This document shows, piece after piece, positions 19,946 to 28,001 of a DNA stretch of 64,000 bases (within the stretch, counting starts at the first letter, position 1; each line of letters starts with the position of its first letter). Where the stretch lies: the NCBI GenBank assembly GCA_036476315.1, contig JAZGBI010000063.1, positions 44,042 through 108,041 of the forward strand, given 5' to 3'. The notes below the pieces were generated by a model. The model worked only from the letters and a program-made list of their open reading frames with translations. It made no database searches and had not been told where the DNA came from. Source of the DNA: Candidatus Neomarinimicrobiota bacterium (GTDB taxonomy: Bacteria; Fidelibacterota; Marinisomatia; Marinisomatales; S15-B10). The translations under genes and the position numbers were made by a program.

Positions 19946-20656
19946 ATGCGTGTTTCGGCCCTTATCGCGGGGGCGGGGAAAAGTGTTCGGTTCGCCGGGG
20001 ACACGGAGTCATCTTCCGAAGAGCACCGGAAGCAATTTCAGCATCTTGGGCAGGAGCCTCTCATCTTTGTCACTCTGCAGCCGTTTGTGGAATCGAGCTC
20101 CATCGATTCTATTCTGGTGGCAGTTCCCCCCAACACGGTTGAATGGATGGAAGAGATGGTGAAGAGTCGTGGTTTCGAGAAAGAGGTCAAAGTAATCCCT
20201 GGGGGCAGGGAACGGCAGGACACTGTCTGGCAAGGTCTGAAAGAAGTTGCCCATAGTTGTGATGTGATTGTAGTACATGACGGGGTGCGTCCTTTCTTCA
20301 AGGGGCGGTGGATTAGAGAGACTGTAGATCTCTGTTCAAATTTTGACGGGGCCATTGTCGCCGTCCATGCGACGGACACCCTTAAGAGGGTGAAAAATGA
20401 AACGATCTTGGAAACCCTGTCTCGTGGTGAAATCTGGCAGGCTCAAACGCCTCAAACGTTCAATGTGGACGTGCTCGTTGCCGGGTATGAACACGCCCTG
20501 AGCCTGGGCCTGCGGTGTACAGACGAAGCCCAGCTCGTTGAGCTAAACGGGGGTCGTATCGCCATCGTGGAGGGGAGTCCTCAAAACATCAAAATAACGA
20601 GGTCTGAGGATTGGAAGCTGGCCGAATCCATCTGGCACGGGATGAACCGTGATTAG
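19946..20656 (+). CDS. ispD: IspD, 2-C-methyl-D-erythritol 4-phosphate cytidylyltransferase
   Basis: IspD makes CDP-methylerythritol in the MEP isoprenoid pathway. The 236-residue product has the nucleotide-binding start A-L-I-A-G-A-G-K-S-V-R-F, a R-K-Q-F segment, G-G-x-x-R-Q-D-T-V and V-V-H-D-G-V-R-P, then Q-A-Q-T-P-Q-T-F. I prefer the ATG at 19946 because GGAG lies 8 bases ahead; the ATG at 19928 would add six residues and has no such site. The N-terminal loop is enriched in Ser and Glu. The stop overlaps the ispF start by 8 bases. Confidence 0.93.
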   Translation: MRVSALIAGAGKSVRFAGDTESSSEEHRKQFQHLGQEPLIFVTLQPFVESSSIDSILVAVPPNTVEWMEEMVKSRGFEKEVKVIPGGRERQDTVWQGLKEVAHSCDVIVVHDGVRPFFKGRWIRETVDLCSNFDGAIVAVHATDTLKRVKNETILETLSRGEIWQAQTPQTFNVDVLVAGYEHALSLGLRCTDEAQLVELNGGRIAIVEGSPQNIKITRSEDWKLAESIWHGMNRD

Positions 20657-21128
20657 AACCGGTTTTGGATACGACGTTCACCAGTTGAAGGCAGGGGAAC
20701 AGCTCATTCTTGGGGGCGTGTTGATTCCCTTCTCAAAAGGGTCCGTGGGACATTCGGACGGCGATGTGCTATGTCACGCAGTGGTGGATGCCCTTCTTGG
20801 GGCCGCCAACCTGGGAGACATAGGAGACCACTTCCCCAGCGAAGATAGCCGGTGGAAAGGGGCATCAAGCCTGACATTCGTACAAATGGCCGGAGAAAAG
20901 ATCCAGGCAGAAGGGTTTGACATTCTCCACGTTGACTGCACTGTCATACTGCAGGAAGTGAGGGTCAAACCTCATATCCCGGAGATGAAATCCCTGGTGA
21001 GAGACAAGCTTCAGATAGGGGAGGACAGGATTTCCATCAAGGCCACCACAACCGATTTTCTCGGTTTTACCGGTCGCGGGGAGGGCGTTGCTGCTATGGC
21101 TTTGGCTACCCTGTCCGCTGTCAAATAG
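20649..21128 (+). CDS. ispF: IspF, 2-C-methyl-D-erythritol 2,4-cyclodiphosphate synthase
   Basis: IspF cyclises the CDP-methylerythritol phosphate made by IspE. The 159 residues match the trimeric enzyme. The metal ligands are in G-Y-D-V-H (D9, H11) and G-H-S-D-G-D, and the C-terminal T-T-T-D-F-L-G-F-T-G-R-G motif is intact. It starts at a GTG overlapping the ispD end, suggesting translational coupling. Confidence 0.95.
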   Translation: MIRTGFGYDVHQLKAGEQLILGGVLIPFSKGSVGHSDGDVLCHAVVDALLGAANLGDIGDHFPSEDSRWKGASSLTFVQMAGEKIQAEGFDILHVDCTVILQEVRVKPHIPEMKSLVRDKLQIGEDRISIKATTTDFLGFTGRGEGVAAMALATLSAVK

Positions 21129-22020
21129 ACGCTCTGCACGGGGAATCATTCTGCCACTGATCTCCAGCTGCAAAATCAACGTTGGTCTGAAGGTAACGGG
21201 TAAGAGACACGACGGTTATCACACGATTCAGACTATCTTCCAGGAACTCGATCTGACAGATACGGTCATTCTCGAATCCGCGGATGAGGGGTGGGAAATT
21301 AGATGCAACTCAAAGAGCGTCCCACGGAATGAGTCAAATTCGTGCGTGCGGGCCTATTTGAGCCTGAAGGAGCTGTTCCCGGATCTTGGGGGCATTCGTA
21401 TAGGTCTTGAAAAACGTATTCCTGTCGGGTCGGGACTGGGTGGCGGATCCAGTAATGCCGCGACGGTTTTGAGGGGGCTCAACGAACTTTTCGGACTGGC
21501 TCTTTCTGACGACCGGTTGGAGGAAATGGGCGGTACTATCGGGGCGGATGTCCCATTTTTCATTCGTGGGGGAACACAATTCGGAGAGGGTTTGGGAGAC
21601 ATCCTTTCCCCCGTGACACTTCCCTACGTGGGTGCAGTGCTGCTCGTGGTGCCTGAAACTTCAGTATCTACAGAATGGGCGTATGACAGAGTCAGAAAGC
21701 ACTTGACTGGCGGTTTCAAGTCCGGTAAGTTTGGCGCCGTCCTCCAGTCGAGGGGCGAAGAGCGTTTTGTCTCCTCCTGGGCTGTGGCGGACAGGTTTCT
21801 TGAGAACGATTTTGAATCTCTGGTGTTTCAGACATATCCAGAGATTGGTGACATCCGGGACCGGTTGCGGGACGCGGGGGCATTGTTCGCCAGTCTGTCG
21901 GGTACGGGCTCGACTGTGTTTGGAATCTTTGGAGATGAGATCCGGGCGCGAAGAGCCCAGGCCGTCCTCTCCTCACCTCTCCAAACCTTTATCACCCACC
22001 CGATCAGAAAAGTCCATTGA
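21088..22020 (+). CDS. ispE: IspE, 4-diphosphocytidyl-2-C-methyl-D-erythritol kinase
   Basis: IspE phosphorylates CDP-methylerythritol, the step between IspD and IspF. It is a GHMP kinase: C-K-I-N-V-G-L, the D-G-Y-H motif, the phosphate loop GSGLGGGSSNAA, the D-V-P-F-F motif and a late L-S-G-T-G-S-T-V-F. No ATG lies near the expected N-terminus. The frame opens at TTG 21088 (GGGGAGG just upstream), 41 bases inside ispF, which gives about 25 extra residues; family length would suit an unusual start such as ATT near 21148. The true start is unresolved. The product is 310 residues as listed. Confidence 0.9.
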   Translation: MLLWLWLPCPLSNRRSARGIILPLISSCKINVGLKVTGKRHDGYHTIQTIFQELDLTDTVILESADEGWEIRCNSKSVPRNESNSCVRAYLSLKELFPDLGGIRIGLEKRIPVGSGLGGGSSNAATVLRGLNELFGLALSDDRLEEMGGTIGADVPFFIRGGTQFGEGLGDILSPVTLPYVGAVLLVVPETSVSTEWAYDRVRKHLTGGFKSGKFGAVLQSRGEERFVSSWAVADRFLENDFESLVFQTYPEIGDIRDRLRDAGALFASLSGTGSTVFGIFGDEIRARRAQAVLSSPLQTFITHPIRKVH

Positions 22021-22110
22021 CCATTGACGATTGTCTAAGGAATATTGACGCCTGAAGGCTTTCTGCTGAAATCACTGTAAATAGTCAATAATCAATTGAA
22101 AATTATCAAT
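22014..22110. repeat. tcaattg-type word repeats
   Basis: The short spacer before the tRNA carries ccattgaccattgac and then agtcaataatcaattg and aattatcaattgg. The same words fill parts of the spacers at 19.6 kb and 41.9 kb. No gene is visible. Confidence 0.6.
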
Positions 22111-22114
22111 TGGA

Positions 22115-22185
22115 TGCCGGGTCGTCCAAGGGCAGGACAGCGGCCTTTGGAGCCGTTAATCGTGGTTCGATTCCACGCCCGGCAG
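22115..22185 (+). tRNA. tRNA-Gln (anticodon TTG)
   Basis: The cloverleaf folds cleanly: acceptor TGCCGGG/CCCGGCA, D-stem GTCC/GGAC, anticodon stem GCGGC/GCCGT with loop CTTTGGA giving anticodon TTG, and T-arm CGTGG-TTCGATT-CCACG. The discriminator is G at 22185 and CCA is not encoded. It reads CAA (and probably CAG) glutamine codons. It lies between ispE and prs. Confidence 0.95.
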
Positions 22186-22222
22186 CAATGAGTTTTGTGA
22201 AATCCTTCGGGGAAAGGGAGCC

Positions 22223-23155
22223 ATGAAAATATTCAACGGTAGATCGAATCCCACCCTGGCGGGGGAGATTGTGGATCATCTTGGTGTCTCGCTGGGGCAG
22301 GTAAAGATCCGTCAGTTCAGTGACGGGGAAATATGGGTCAAGTTCGAGGAAAACATCCGGGGTGAGGATGTGTTTCTCATTCAGTCCACGCACGCCCCGG
22401 CGGAGAATATCATGGAGTTGATTCTCATGATAGATGCTGCCGTGCGGGCATCGGCCCAGAGGGTAACGGCGGTTATCCCGTACTACGGATACGGGAGGCA
22501 GGACCGGAAGGATCAGCCCCGCGTCCCTATTTCCGGGAGAGTCATGATGGATTTGATTGGCAGTGTGGGGGCTGGCCGGGTCCTTACCATGGATATGCAT
22601 TCGCCACAGATTCAGGGATTCACGCACATCCCGTTTGATCACCTCTATGCCAGGCAGGTCATTTTTGACAGGTTGAGGCAGTTCGATCTTTCCCGGGAGA
22701 GTACCGTCATTCTGGCTCCAGATGTAGGAGGCGCACCCATGGCCCAGGCATTTGCCAAGCATCTTGGAGTGGGCTTTGCTCTTGGGGATAAGCGCAGGCC
22801 GGCCCCAAACAAGGCAAAGATTGTTCATCTAATCGGCGACCTGGAAAACAGGGATGTCATCATTGTCGATGACATGATAGATACGGGCGGTACCATTGTA
22901 GATGCGGGCAATGCGGCGAAAGATAGCGGAGCGACCTCGGTGATAGCCCTTGCAACTCACGGTCTGTTAACGGGTGACGCGAAGGAAAAAATCATGAATT
23001 CAGACCTAGATCGAGTCATTGTATCAAACACGATTCACATTCCACCTGAGCGGAGATTTGAAAAGTTGGAGATTCTGTCCGTTGCGCCCCTGTTTGCTAC
23101 AGCCATTCGATGTATTCATGATGGCGAGTCTATCAGTGCTCTTTTCGAATTCTGA
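22223..23155 (+). CDS. prs: ribose-phosphate pyrophosphokinase (PRPP synthetase)
   Basis: The enzyme converts ribose 5-phosphate and ATP to PRPP for nucleotide, NAD and histidine synthesis. The 310 residues match class I. The ATP loop motif R-Q-D-R-K-D is at 92-97, D-M-H at about 127-129 and the PRPP-binding loop DDMIDTGGT at 216-224. GGGGAAAGGGAG precedes the ATG. It lies just after tRNA-Gln and before an inverted-repeat element. Confidence 0.97.
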   Translation: MKIFNGRSNPTLAGEIVDHLGVSLGQVKIRQFSDGEIWVKFEENIRGEDVFLIQSTHAPAENIMELILMIDAAVRASAQRVTAVIPYYGYGRQDRKDQPRVPISGRVMMDLIGSVGAGRVLTMDMHSPQIQGFTHIPFDHLYARQVIFDRLRQFDLSRESTVILAPDVGGAPMAQAFAKHLGVGFALGDKRRPAPNKAKIVHLIGDLENRDVIIVDDMIDTGGTIVDAGNAAKDSGATSVIALATHGLLTGDAKEKIMNSDLDRVIVSNTIHIPPERRFEKLEILSVAPLFATAIRCIHDGESISALFEF

Positions 23156-23190
23156 TCTCAGCCATGAATTATCCACAGGATCTTGAGATT

Positions 23191-23338
23191 AACCACGGAG
23201 CCACAGAGGACACAGAGAGTAATTTTGGATAAGAACTTAGGAACTTGATGGAGAACAAGGTTGCAAAGATACAACTCTGGAATACATCACCATTAAAGTA
23301 TCTTATTTTGAATGGACATGCTCTGTGCTCTCTGTGGC
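23191..23338. repeat. MITE-like element with imperfect inverted ends
   Basis: GCCACAGAGGACACAGAG (23200-23217) and the reverse complement of 23321-23338 match at 16 of 18 bases, bracketing about 100 A+T-richer bases with no gene. The layout suggests a small non-autonomous element or a large hairpin between prs and rplY. No transposase or clear target duplication is visible. Confidence 0.5.
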
Positions 23339-23367
23339 TAACAGGTAGACCAGGGTAGGAGGAAGAA

Positions 23368-24033
23368 ATGACGCACGAATTCAAACTGGACCTGGAGAAG
23401 CGGAGTCAACTCGGCAGAAGGGCGGCAAAGAAGTTGAGGGGAGAGGGGAAAATCCCTGGGATATTCTACTCCGGGGGTAGGAAATCCGCCCCCTTCTATA
23501 TCGATCGACGTCATCTTCATGAGGCTCTTCAGTCTGATTCGCACGTATTCGAAGTAAAAGTTGGCGGGAAAAGGCTCTATGCTATTGTGAGGAAAATGCA
23601 GTATCACCCCGTGACGGATGAGATCCTTCATATTGATCTGTTTGGAGTCCGGTTAAAGGATAAGATCGATCTGATGGTACCCATTGTGCTGGAAGGAGAA
23701 GCGAAGGGCGTCAAAGAGGGAGGGATTCTAACCCAGAATCTCACCGAACTACAGATTCAATGCCTTGCCACGGAAGTCCCGGATGCGGTGCATCTTGAGG
23801 TGTCGGAATTGACCATCGGCGACAGTATTCATGTAGGAGACCTCAAACTGGAAAATGTTGAGGTGTTGACCCATCCGGAAGTCACGGTTGTTACAGTGCA
23901 GGCGCCAAAAGAAGAAATTGTGGAAGAAGAGATTGAGGAAGAAGTTGAGATTGAAGGCGAAGAGGAGGAAGAGGCCGAAGTTCCCGACGAGAAAGAGGGA
24001 GCCGGTGAGGAGGAGGAACCCTCATCCGGATGA
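23368..24033 (+). CDS. rplY: 50S ribosomal protein L25 (CTC form)
   Basis: L25/CTC binds 5S rRNA in the large subunit. The 221 residues include the N-terminal L25 fold (R-G-E-G-K-I-P-G and H-P-V-T-D-E-I-L-H-I-D) and the C-terminal CTC domain, followed by a Glu-rich tail of about 40 residues that is common in CTC proteins. GAGGAAGA precedes the ATG. The stop overlaps pth as ATGA, so L25 and peptidyl-tRNA hydrolase are translationally coupled, a widespread pairing. Confidence 0.95.
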   Translation: MTHEFKLDLEKRSQLGRRAAKKLRGEGKIPGIFYSGGRKSAPFYIDRRHLHEALQSDSHVFEVKVGGKRLYAIVRKMQYHPVTDEILHIDLFGVRLKDKIDLMVPIVLEGEAKGVKEGGILTQNLTELQIQCLATEVPDAVHLEVSELTIGDSIHVGDLKLENVEVLTHPEVTVVTVQAPKEEIVEEEIEEEVEIEGEEEEEAEVPDEKEGAGEEEEPSSG

Positions 24034-24614
24034 TCGCTTTTGTAGGTCTTGGAAATGTCGGTTCAGAATATGCCAGTACCAAACATAATCTCGGCTTCTG
24101 GGTGGCGGATGAACTGGCGCAAAGGTGGCGTATTCCCTTCCGTCCAGGGAAGGGGGACTATCTTATGGCGGAAGCCACTCCTGCAGGCTCATCCCGTGTG
24201 CTTCTGGTAAAACCCACATGCGGAATGAATCGAAGCGGGAAAGCGCTCAAGGAGATCGAGGAAGGTTGGAGTTTATCGAGCAAGGAGCTACATGTGATTG
24301 TCGATGATGTGGATCTTCCTCTAGGCACAATTCGGATTCGTCCCGGTGGGGGCAGCGCATCTCACAAGGGTATGGAATCGATCATCTACACTCTCGGAAC
24401 CACTCAATTTCCCAGAATCAGGGTGGGCATTGGGACGGACGAACAGATGCGTCCTGCGGAACGCTATGTCCTTAAGCCTTTTCTCAAGAAGGATAAGGCC
24501 CTGGCCCAGGAAATGGTCATCCGAGGAGCGGACGCCGCGGAAGCCATTCTGTCTGTTGGCCTGGAGAAAGCCATGGCTGGCTATAATCGAGCTGAAAGGG
24601 AAGCATGGAGCTGA
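24030..24614 (+). CDS. pth: peptidyl-tRNA hydrolase
   Basis: Pth recycles peptidyl-tRNAs released from stalled ribosomes. The 194 residues are typical. The conserved start is G-L-G-N-V-G-x-x-Y-x-x-T-K-H-N-L-G-F, with catalytic His19 and N9; the usual NPG is NVG here. K-P-x-C-G-M-N-R-S-G and D-D-V-D-L-P-L-G follow. It overlaps rplY by 4 bases and hppA by up to 10 bases, so the three form one unit. Confidence 0.95.
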   Translation: MIAFVGLGNVGSEYASTKHNLGFWVADELAQRWRIPFRPGKGDYLMAEATPAGSSRVLLVKPTCGMNRSGKALKEIEEGWSLSSKELHVIVDDVDLPLGTIRIRPGGGSASHKGMESIIYTLGTTQFPRIRVGIGTDEQMRPAERYVLKPFLKKDKALAQEMVIRGADAAEAILSVGLEKAMAGYNRAEREAWS

Positions 24615-26662
24615 TGAACAGTTTCTTTTGGATCCCCGCCACGGGATTACTGGCTCTTGTCTATGCAGTGGGAAGGAGTATGTGGGTCAACCGGCAGGAT
24701 CCCGGAAACGACAGGATGATTCAAATCGGGGCTGCTGTGCGGGAAGGTGCCATGGCGTTTCTCCTGAGGGAATACAAGGTAATCTCGGTATTTGTCGTAG
24801 CCGTTACGGTACTCCTCGTGTGGGGAAATGCTTCACGGGGAACGAGTCTTGTGGCCCTTTCCTTTTTTGTGGGTGCCTTCTGCAGTGCTCTGGCAGGGTT
24901 TTTCGGAATGTGGGTGGCGACAGCGGCCAATCACCGGACGACACAGGCGGCCAGGACGGGATTGAATTCTGCCCTTCGCGTTGCCTTCGCGGGGGGTTCC
25001 GTCATGGGCATGAGTGTTGTGGGTCTCGGCATCATTGGATTGTCCGTCTTGTTTTACCTGTATGGCGGTTTGGATGAGGGTGCAGATCTGAGGAGCGTTA
25101 TGGCCGTTCTATCGGGATTTGCCATGGGGGCATCCTCCATCGCCCTTTTCGCCCGCGTAGGGGGAGGTATCTTTACCAAGGCAGCGGATGTGGGTGCGGA
25201 CCTCGTGGGGAAAGTTGAGACCGGTATTCCCGAGGACGACCCAAGAAATCCAGCCACTATTGCGGACAATGTTGGCGACAATGTGGGTGATGTGGCAGGG
25301 ATGGGCGCTGACCTGTTTGAGTCCTACGTGGGATCCATCATCGGTGCCATGGTCCTGGGCGCGGCAGCGAATCTTGGAAACCTGGTCATTCTTCCCCTGG
25401 TTCTGGCGGGAACCGGGATCGTTGTTTCTGTGGTGGGCATGTTCTTTGTAAGCACGAAAGAGGGGGGGAATCCCCAAAATGGACTGAACATTGGTACCTA
25501 CGGAGCCGGGGCATTGATGGTTATCGCCAGCTATTTCATCATACAGGTATTCGTACCAGAGACCGTGGTCATTGGAAATAAGAATGTGGACGGGCTGCAC
25601 ATATTCCTATCAGTGATTTCAGGACTGGTTGCGGGGACTCTGGTGGGAGGTATGACCGAGTACTACACATCGGAAGGGCGGAGGCCAGCCCGGCGAATTG
25701 CCATCGCAAGTGAAACAGGATCTGCCACGAACATCATCGCAGGTCTTGCCAACGGCATGGCATCAACCGCCTTTCCAATCGTGGCAATTGCCGTTGCGAT
25801 CATTGTCGCTCACCATTTTTCCGGTCTTTATGGTATTGCCGTGGCTGCCCTCGGAATGCTGTCCACCACCGGGATTCAGTTGGCCGTGGACGCCTACGGT
25901 CCCATCGCAGACAACGCCGGTGGCTGTGCGGAAATGGCGAAGCTCCCTCCCGAGGTGCGGAGCCGAACCGACAGGCTTGATGCCGTGGGAAACACCACGG
26001 CCGCTATCGGGAAAGGATTTGCCATCGGTTCTGCGGCACTCACGGCACTGGCCCTGTTTGCGGCTTACCGGGAGACCGCCGCTGCCGCCCTGGGAATCGA
26101 TCATCTTTCCCTCAACCTGAATCGACCCGACATCATGGCAGGCCTGTTAATCGGGGGCATGCTTCCTTTTCTGTTTTCCTCTTTTGCTATGAGAGCCGTA
26201 GGTCAAGCTGCAATTGAAATGATCGGCGAGGTGAGGAGGCAGTTCAAAGAGATCCCCGGACTGCTGGAGGGGACGGGAAAGGCGGATTACGCCCGGTGCG
26301 TCGATATCGCCACCAAAGAGGCGATAAGGCGGATGATTGCTCCCGGTCTCCTGGCTGTGTTGACACCCGTATTCTTTGGACTGGTTCTCGGAAGGCCACA
26401 TATGTTGGGAGGAGTTCTCGCGGGGGTAACCGTCAGTGGTGTGTCGCTGGCAATCTTTATGGCCAATGCGGGGGGATCGTGGGATAATGCCAAAAAGTAT
26501 ATTGAAGCCGATAACCTTGGGGGCAAAGGTTCCAATACCCACAAAGCAGCCGTGGTGGGTGACACCGTAGGTGATCCATTCAAGGATACGGCGGGCCCGT
26601 CCTTGAATATTCTGATCAAATTGATTTCGGTTGTGTCCCTGGTGATTGCCCCCATGTTTTGA
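24605..26662 (+). CDS. hppA: ion-pumping membrane pyrophosphatase
   Basis: The 685-residue, about 16-helix protein couples PPi hydrolysis to cation export. The active-site segment starts [11 protein letters not shown] (195-205), followed by [15 protein letters not shown] and the pump residue E239 in [17 protein letters not shown] (462-471) has Ala, not Lys, at 466 and Gly at 469, the signature of the potassium-dependent class. With G-D-V-A-G-M-G-A-D this looks more like the sodium-pumping or Na/H branch than pure proton pumps; that is inference. An alternative ATG at 24614 forms a TGATG junction with the pth stop. Confidence 0.93.
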   Translation: MELMNSFFWIPATGLLALVYAVGRSMWVNRQDPGNDRMIQIGAAVREGAMAFLLREYKVISVFVVAVTVLLVWGNASRGTSLVALSFFVGAFCSALAGFFGMWVATAANHRTTQAARTGLNSALRVAFAGGSVMGMSVVGLGIIGLSVLFYLYGGLDEGADLRSVMAVLSGFAMGASSIALFARVGGGIFTKAADVGADLVGKVETGIPEDDPRNPATIADNVGDNVGDVAGMGADLFESYVGSIIGAMVLGAAANLGNLVILPLVLAGTGIVVSVVGMFFVSTKEGGNPQNGLNIGTYGAGALMVIASYFIIQVFVPETVVIGNKNVDGLHIFLSVISGLVAGTLVGGMTEYYTSEGRRPARRIAIASETGSATNIIAGLANGMASTAFPIVAIAVAIIVAHHFSGLYGIAVAALGMLSTTGIQLAVDAYGPIADNAGGCAEMAKLPPEVRSRTDRLDAVGNTTAAIGKGFAIGSAALTALALFAAYRETAAAALGIDHLSLNLNRPDIMAGLLIGGMLPFLFSSFAMRAVGQAAIEMIGEVRRQFKEIPGLLEGTGKADYARCVDIATKEAIRRMIAPGLLAVLTPVFFGLVLGRPHMLGGVLAGVTVSGVSLAIFMANAGGSWDNAKKYIEADNLGGKGSNTHKAAVVGDTVGDPFKDTAGPSLNILIKLISVVSLVIAPMF

Positions 26663-26681
26663 GAAATGGAGGACTGGAGCT

Positions 26682-26804
26682 ATGCAGAACTGTCCAAAGG
26701 ATCCTGCGGGGAGAATTGGGAACAGGACTATCTTCCGGGATAAAGGTGGTTCCATTCTCCACTGCTCTATTTCTCCTATACTACAGTTCATTGTGAGGAG
26801 GTGA
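26682..26804 (+). CDS. possible 40-residue leader ORF before rpsF
   Basis: GGAGGACTGGAG precedes an ATG that opens 40 codons ending exactly in the rpsF ribosome-binding site. I recognise no family. It could be a leader peptide, a remnant or chance. It lies in the spacer where S6:S18 leader control is often found, but I could not fold a convincing motif by eye. Confidence 0.25.
   Translation: MQNCPKDPAGRIGNRTIFRDKGGSILHCSISPILQFIVRR
26795..26804 (+). promoter_or_regulatory. near-perfect ribosome-binding site fixing the rpsF start
   Basis: GAGGAGGTGA is almost a full anti-Shine-Dalgarno match. It ends 6 bases before the TTG at 26811 but directly abuts the TTG at 26805, so it selects 26811 as the rpsF start codon. 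Confidence 0.75.
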
Positions 26805-26810
26805 TTGGAA

Positions 26811-27125
26811 TTGAGATACTACGAAACCCTCTATATCGTTCATCCTGATTATGAGGAAGAGAGGCTGATAAATGTGAAGCAGTCCGTGGACCGATGGATA
26901 TCGGACCGGGGTGCAAGCATCATCAATTCTTACGTCTGGGGGAAGCGAAAACTTGCCTATCCGGTGGATAAGCAGATGTATGGCACATATATGCTTCTGA
27001 ATTATGGGACAGAGAAGCCGTTTTTTCCAGAGCTAAACGAATGGTTTCAACTCAACGAGGCCGTTCTGGCCTATTTCACCGTCCTGCTGGATCAAGAGCC
27101 GGGGGCCAGGGCGGAGGAATCGTGA
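26811..27125 (+). CDS. rpsF: 30S ribosomal protein S6
   Basis: S6 binds 16S rRNA with S18. The 104-residue product begins [12 protein letters not shown], the standard S6 start, and keeps [10 protein letters not shown] and the Y-x-L-x-N-Y segment. The start is a TTG, chosen because the ribosome-binding site is correctly spaced only for it. rpsR follows 46 bases later with no ssb gene between them. Confidence 0.95.
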   Translation: MRYYETLYIVHPDYEEERLINVKQSVDRWISDRGASIINSYVWGKRKLAYPVDKQMYGTYMLLNYGTEKPFFPELNEWFQLNEAVLAYFTVLLDQEPGARAEES

Positions 27126-27171
27126 TGGAAAACGAGCACCTGACCAGGAATCGGGTGGGAAGGAGATAGGG

Positions 27172-27402
27172 ATGGCCTTAATGACGAGACGCCGAATCTG
27201 TAAGTTCTGTGAGGACAGTGAGCTTGTAATCGATTACAAGAATGTGAAACTCATCCGGAAGTTTGTTACGGACCAGGGGAAGATCATCCCCGGTCGCATA
27301 ACGGGGACATGCGCGAAACATCAAAGACGACTTACAAGCGCTATCAAGCGGGCAAGAAATATCGCTCTGCTTTCCTATACCGGGGATGAGTTTTATCAGT
27401 AA
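27172..27402 (+). CDS. rpsR: 30S ribosomal protein S18
   Basis: The 76-residue product has the S18 pattern R-R-x-C-K-F-C, Y-K-N-V-x-L-I-R-K-F, I-I-P-x-R-I-T-G-T and Q-R-R-L-T-x-A-I-K-R-A-R. The C-x-x-C pair is retained, consistent with a zinc-binding form. GGAGATAGGG precedes the ATG. It lies between rpsF and rplI in the usual order. Confidence 0.96.
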   Translation: MALMTRRRICKFCEDSELVIDYKNVKLIRKFVTDQGKIIPGRITGTCAKHQRRLTSAIKRARNIALLSYTGDEFYQ

Positions 27403-27422
27403 AGCTGAAGGGGTCAGAGACT

Positions 27423-27884
27423 ATGTCCAGGCAATTTTGTGAAGACGTGATTCTACTCCAGGATGTCCAGAAGCTGGGCAGCCAGGGTGACGTGGTGCGG
27501 GTGAAACCGGGATACGCCCGGAACTATCTTCTTCCCCAGGGATTGGCCAAGGAGGCTAATGCGCGAAATCTGCGCCTGCTGGAGCTAGAGAAGCAACAGG
27601 AGGAGGTTCGCCAGCAAAAGACAGAGGAAGAGGCGAAAGAAATGGCGGAGAAACTGAAGGGAATTTCACTCACGGCACCGGTTCAGGTGGGGGAGGAGGA
27701 TCGTGTCTTTGGATCCGTCACCAGCATTACAATCTCCAAACTGTTGAAGGAGCAGGGGCATGACATTGACAAGAAAGACGTCTTGTTGCAGGAACCCATC
27801 AAGGCTCTGGGCCTTTTTTCCGTTCCGGTGAGAGTTCACGGAGATATTCAGGCAGAAGTTAAGGTTTACGTCATCAAAGAATAG
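27423..27884 (+). CDS. rplI: 50S ribosomal protein L9
   Basis: The 153-residue product has the L9 start V-I-L-L-Q-D-V-Q-K-L-G followed by G-D-V-V-x-V-K-x-G-Y-A-R-N-Y-L-L-P, the connecting helix and the C-terminal domain with F-G-S-V-T. It closes the rpsF-rpsR-rplI operon and is followed by a terminator-like hairpin. Confidence 0.96.
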   Translation: MSRQFCEDVILLQDVQKLGSQGDVVRVKPGYARNYLLPQGLAKEANARNLRLLELEKQQEEVRQQKTEEEAKEMAEKLKGISLTAPVQVGEEDRVFGSVTSITISKLLKEQGHDIDKKDVLLQEPIKALGLFSVPVRVHGDIQAEVKVYVIKE

Positions 27885-27923
27885 ATCGCAACCACGTTCT
27901 CTGTAGAGACCTTCATTGGAAGG

Positions 27924-27963
27924 CCCCACCTGGTGAACACGTGGGTTCCAGATGGGGTTTTTT
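27924..27963 (+). terminator. rho-independent terminator after rplI
   Basis: CCCCACCTGG and CCAGATGGGG pair over 10 positions with one mismatch around a 14-base loop, followed directly by TTTTTT. The position, 40 bases after the rplI stop, fits the end of the ribosomal operon. Confidence 0.85.
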
Positions 27964-28001
27964 GTTGCACTTTCATGGGTCCCCGTCTATCTTAACGCAG
28001 T

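Noticed and set aside
23169..23384. Minus-strand 71-codon frame across the inverted-repeat element
   Set aside because: Explained by the repeat; no protein features.
26147..26791. 214-codon minus-strand frame
   Set aside because: Antisense to hppA, low-complexity in places and without recognisable features.
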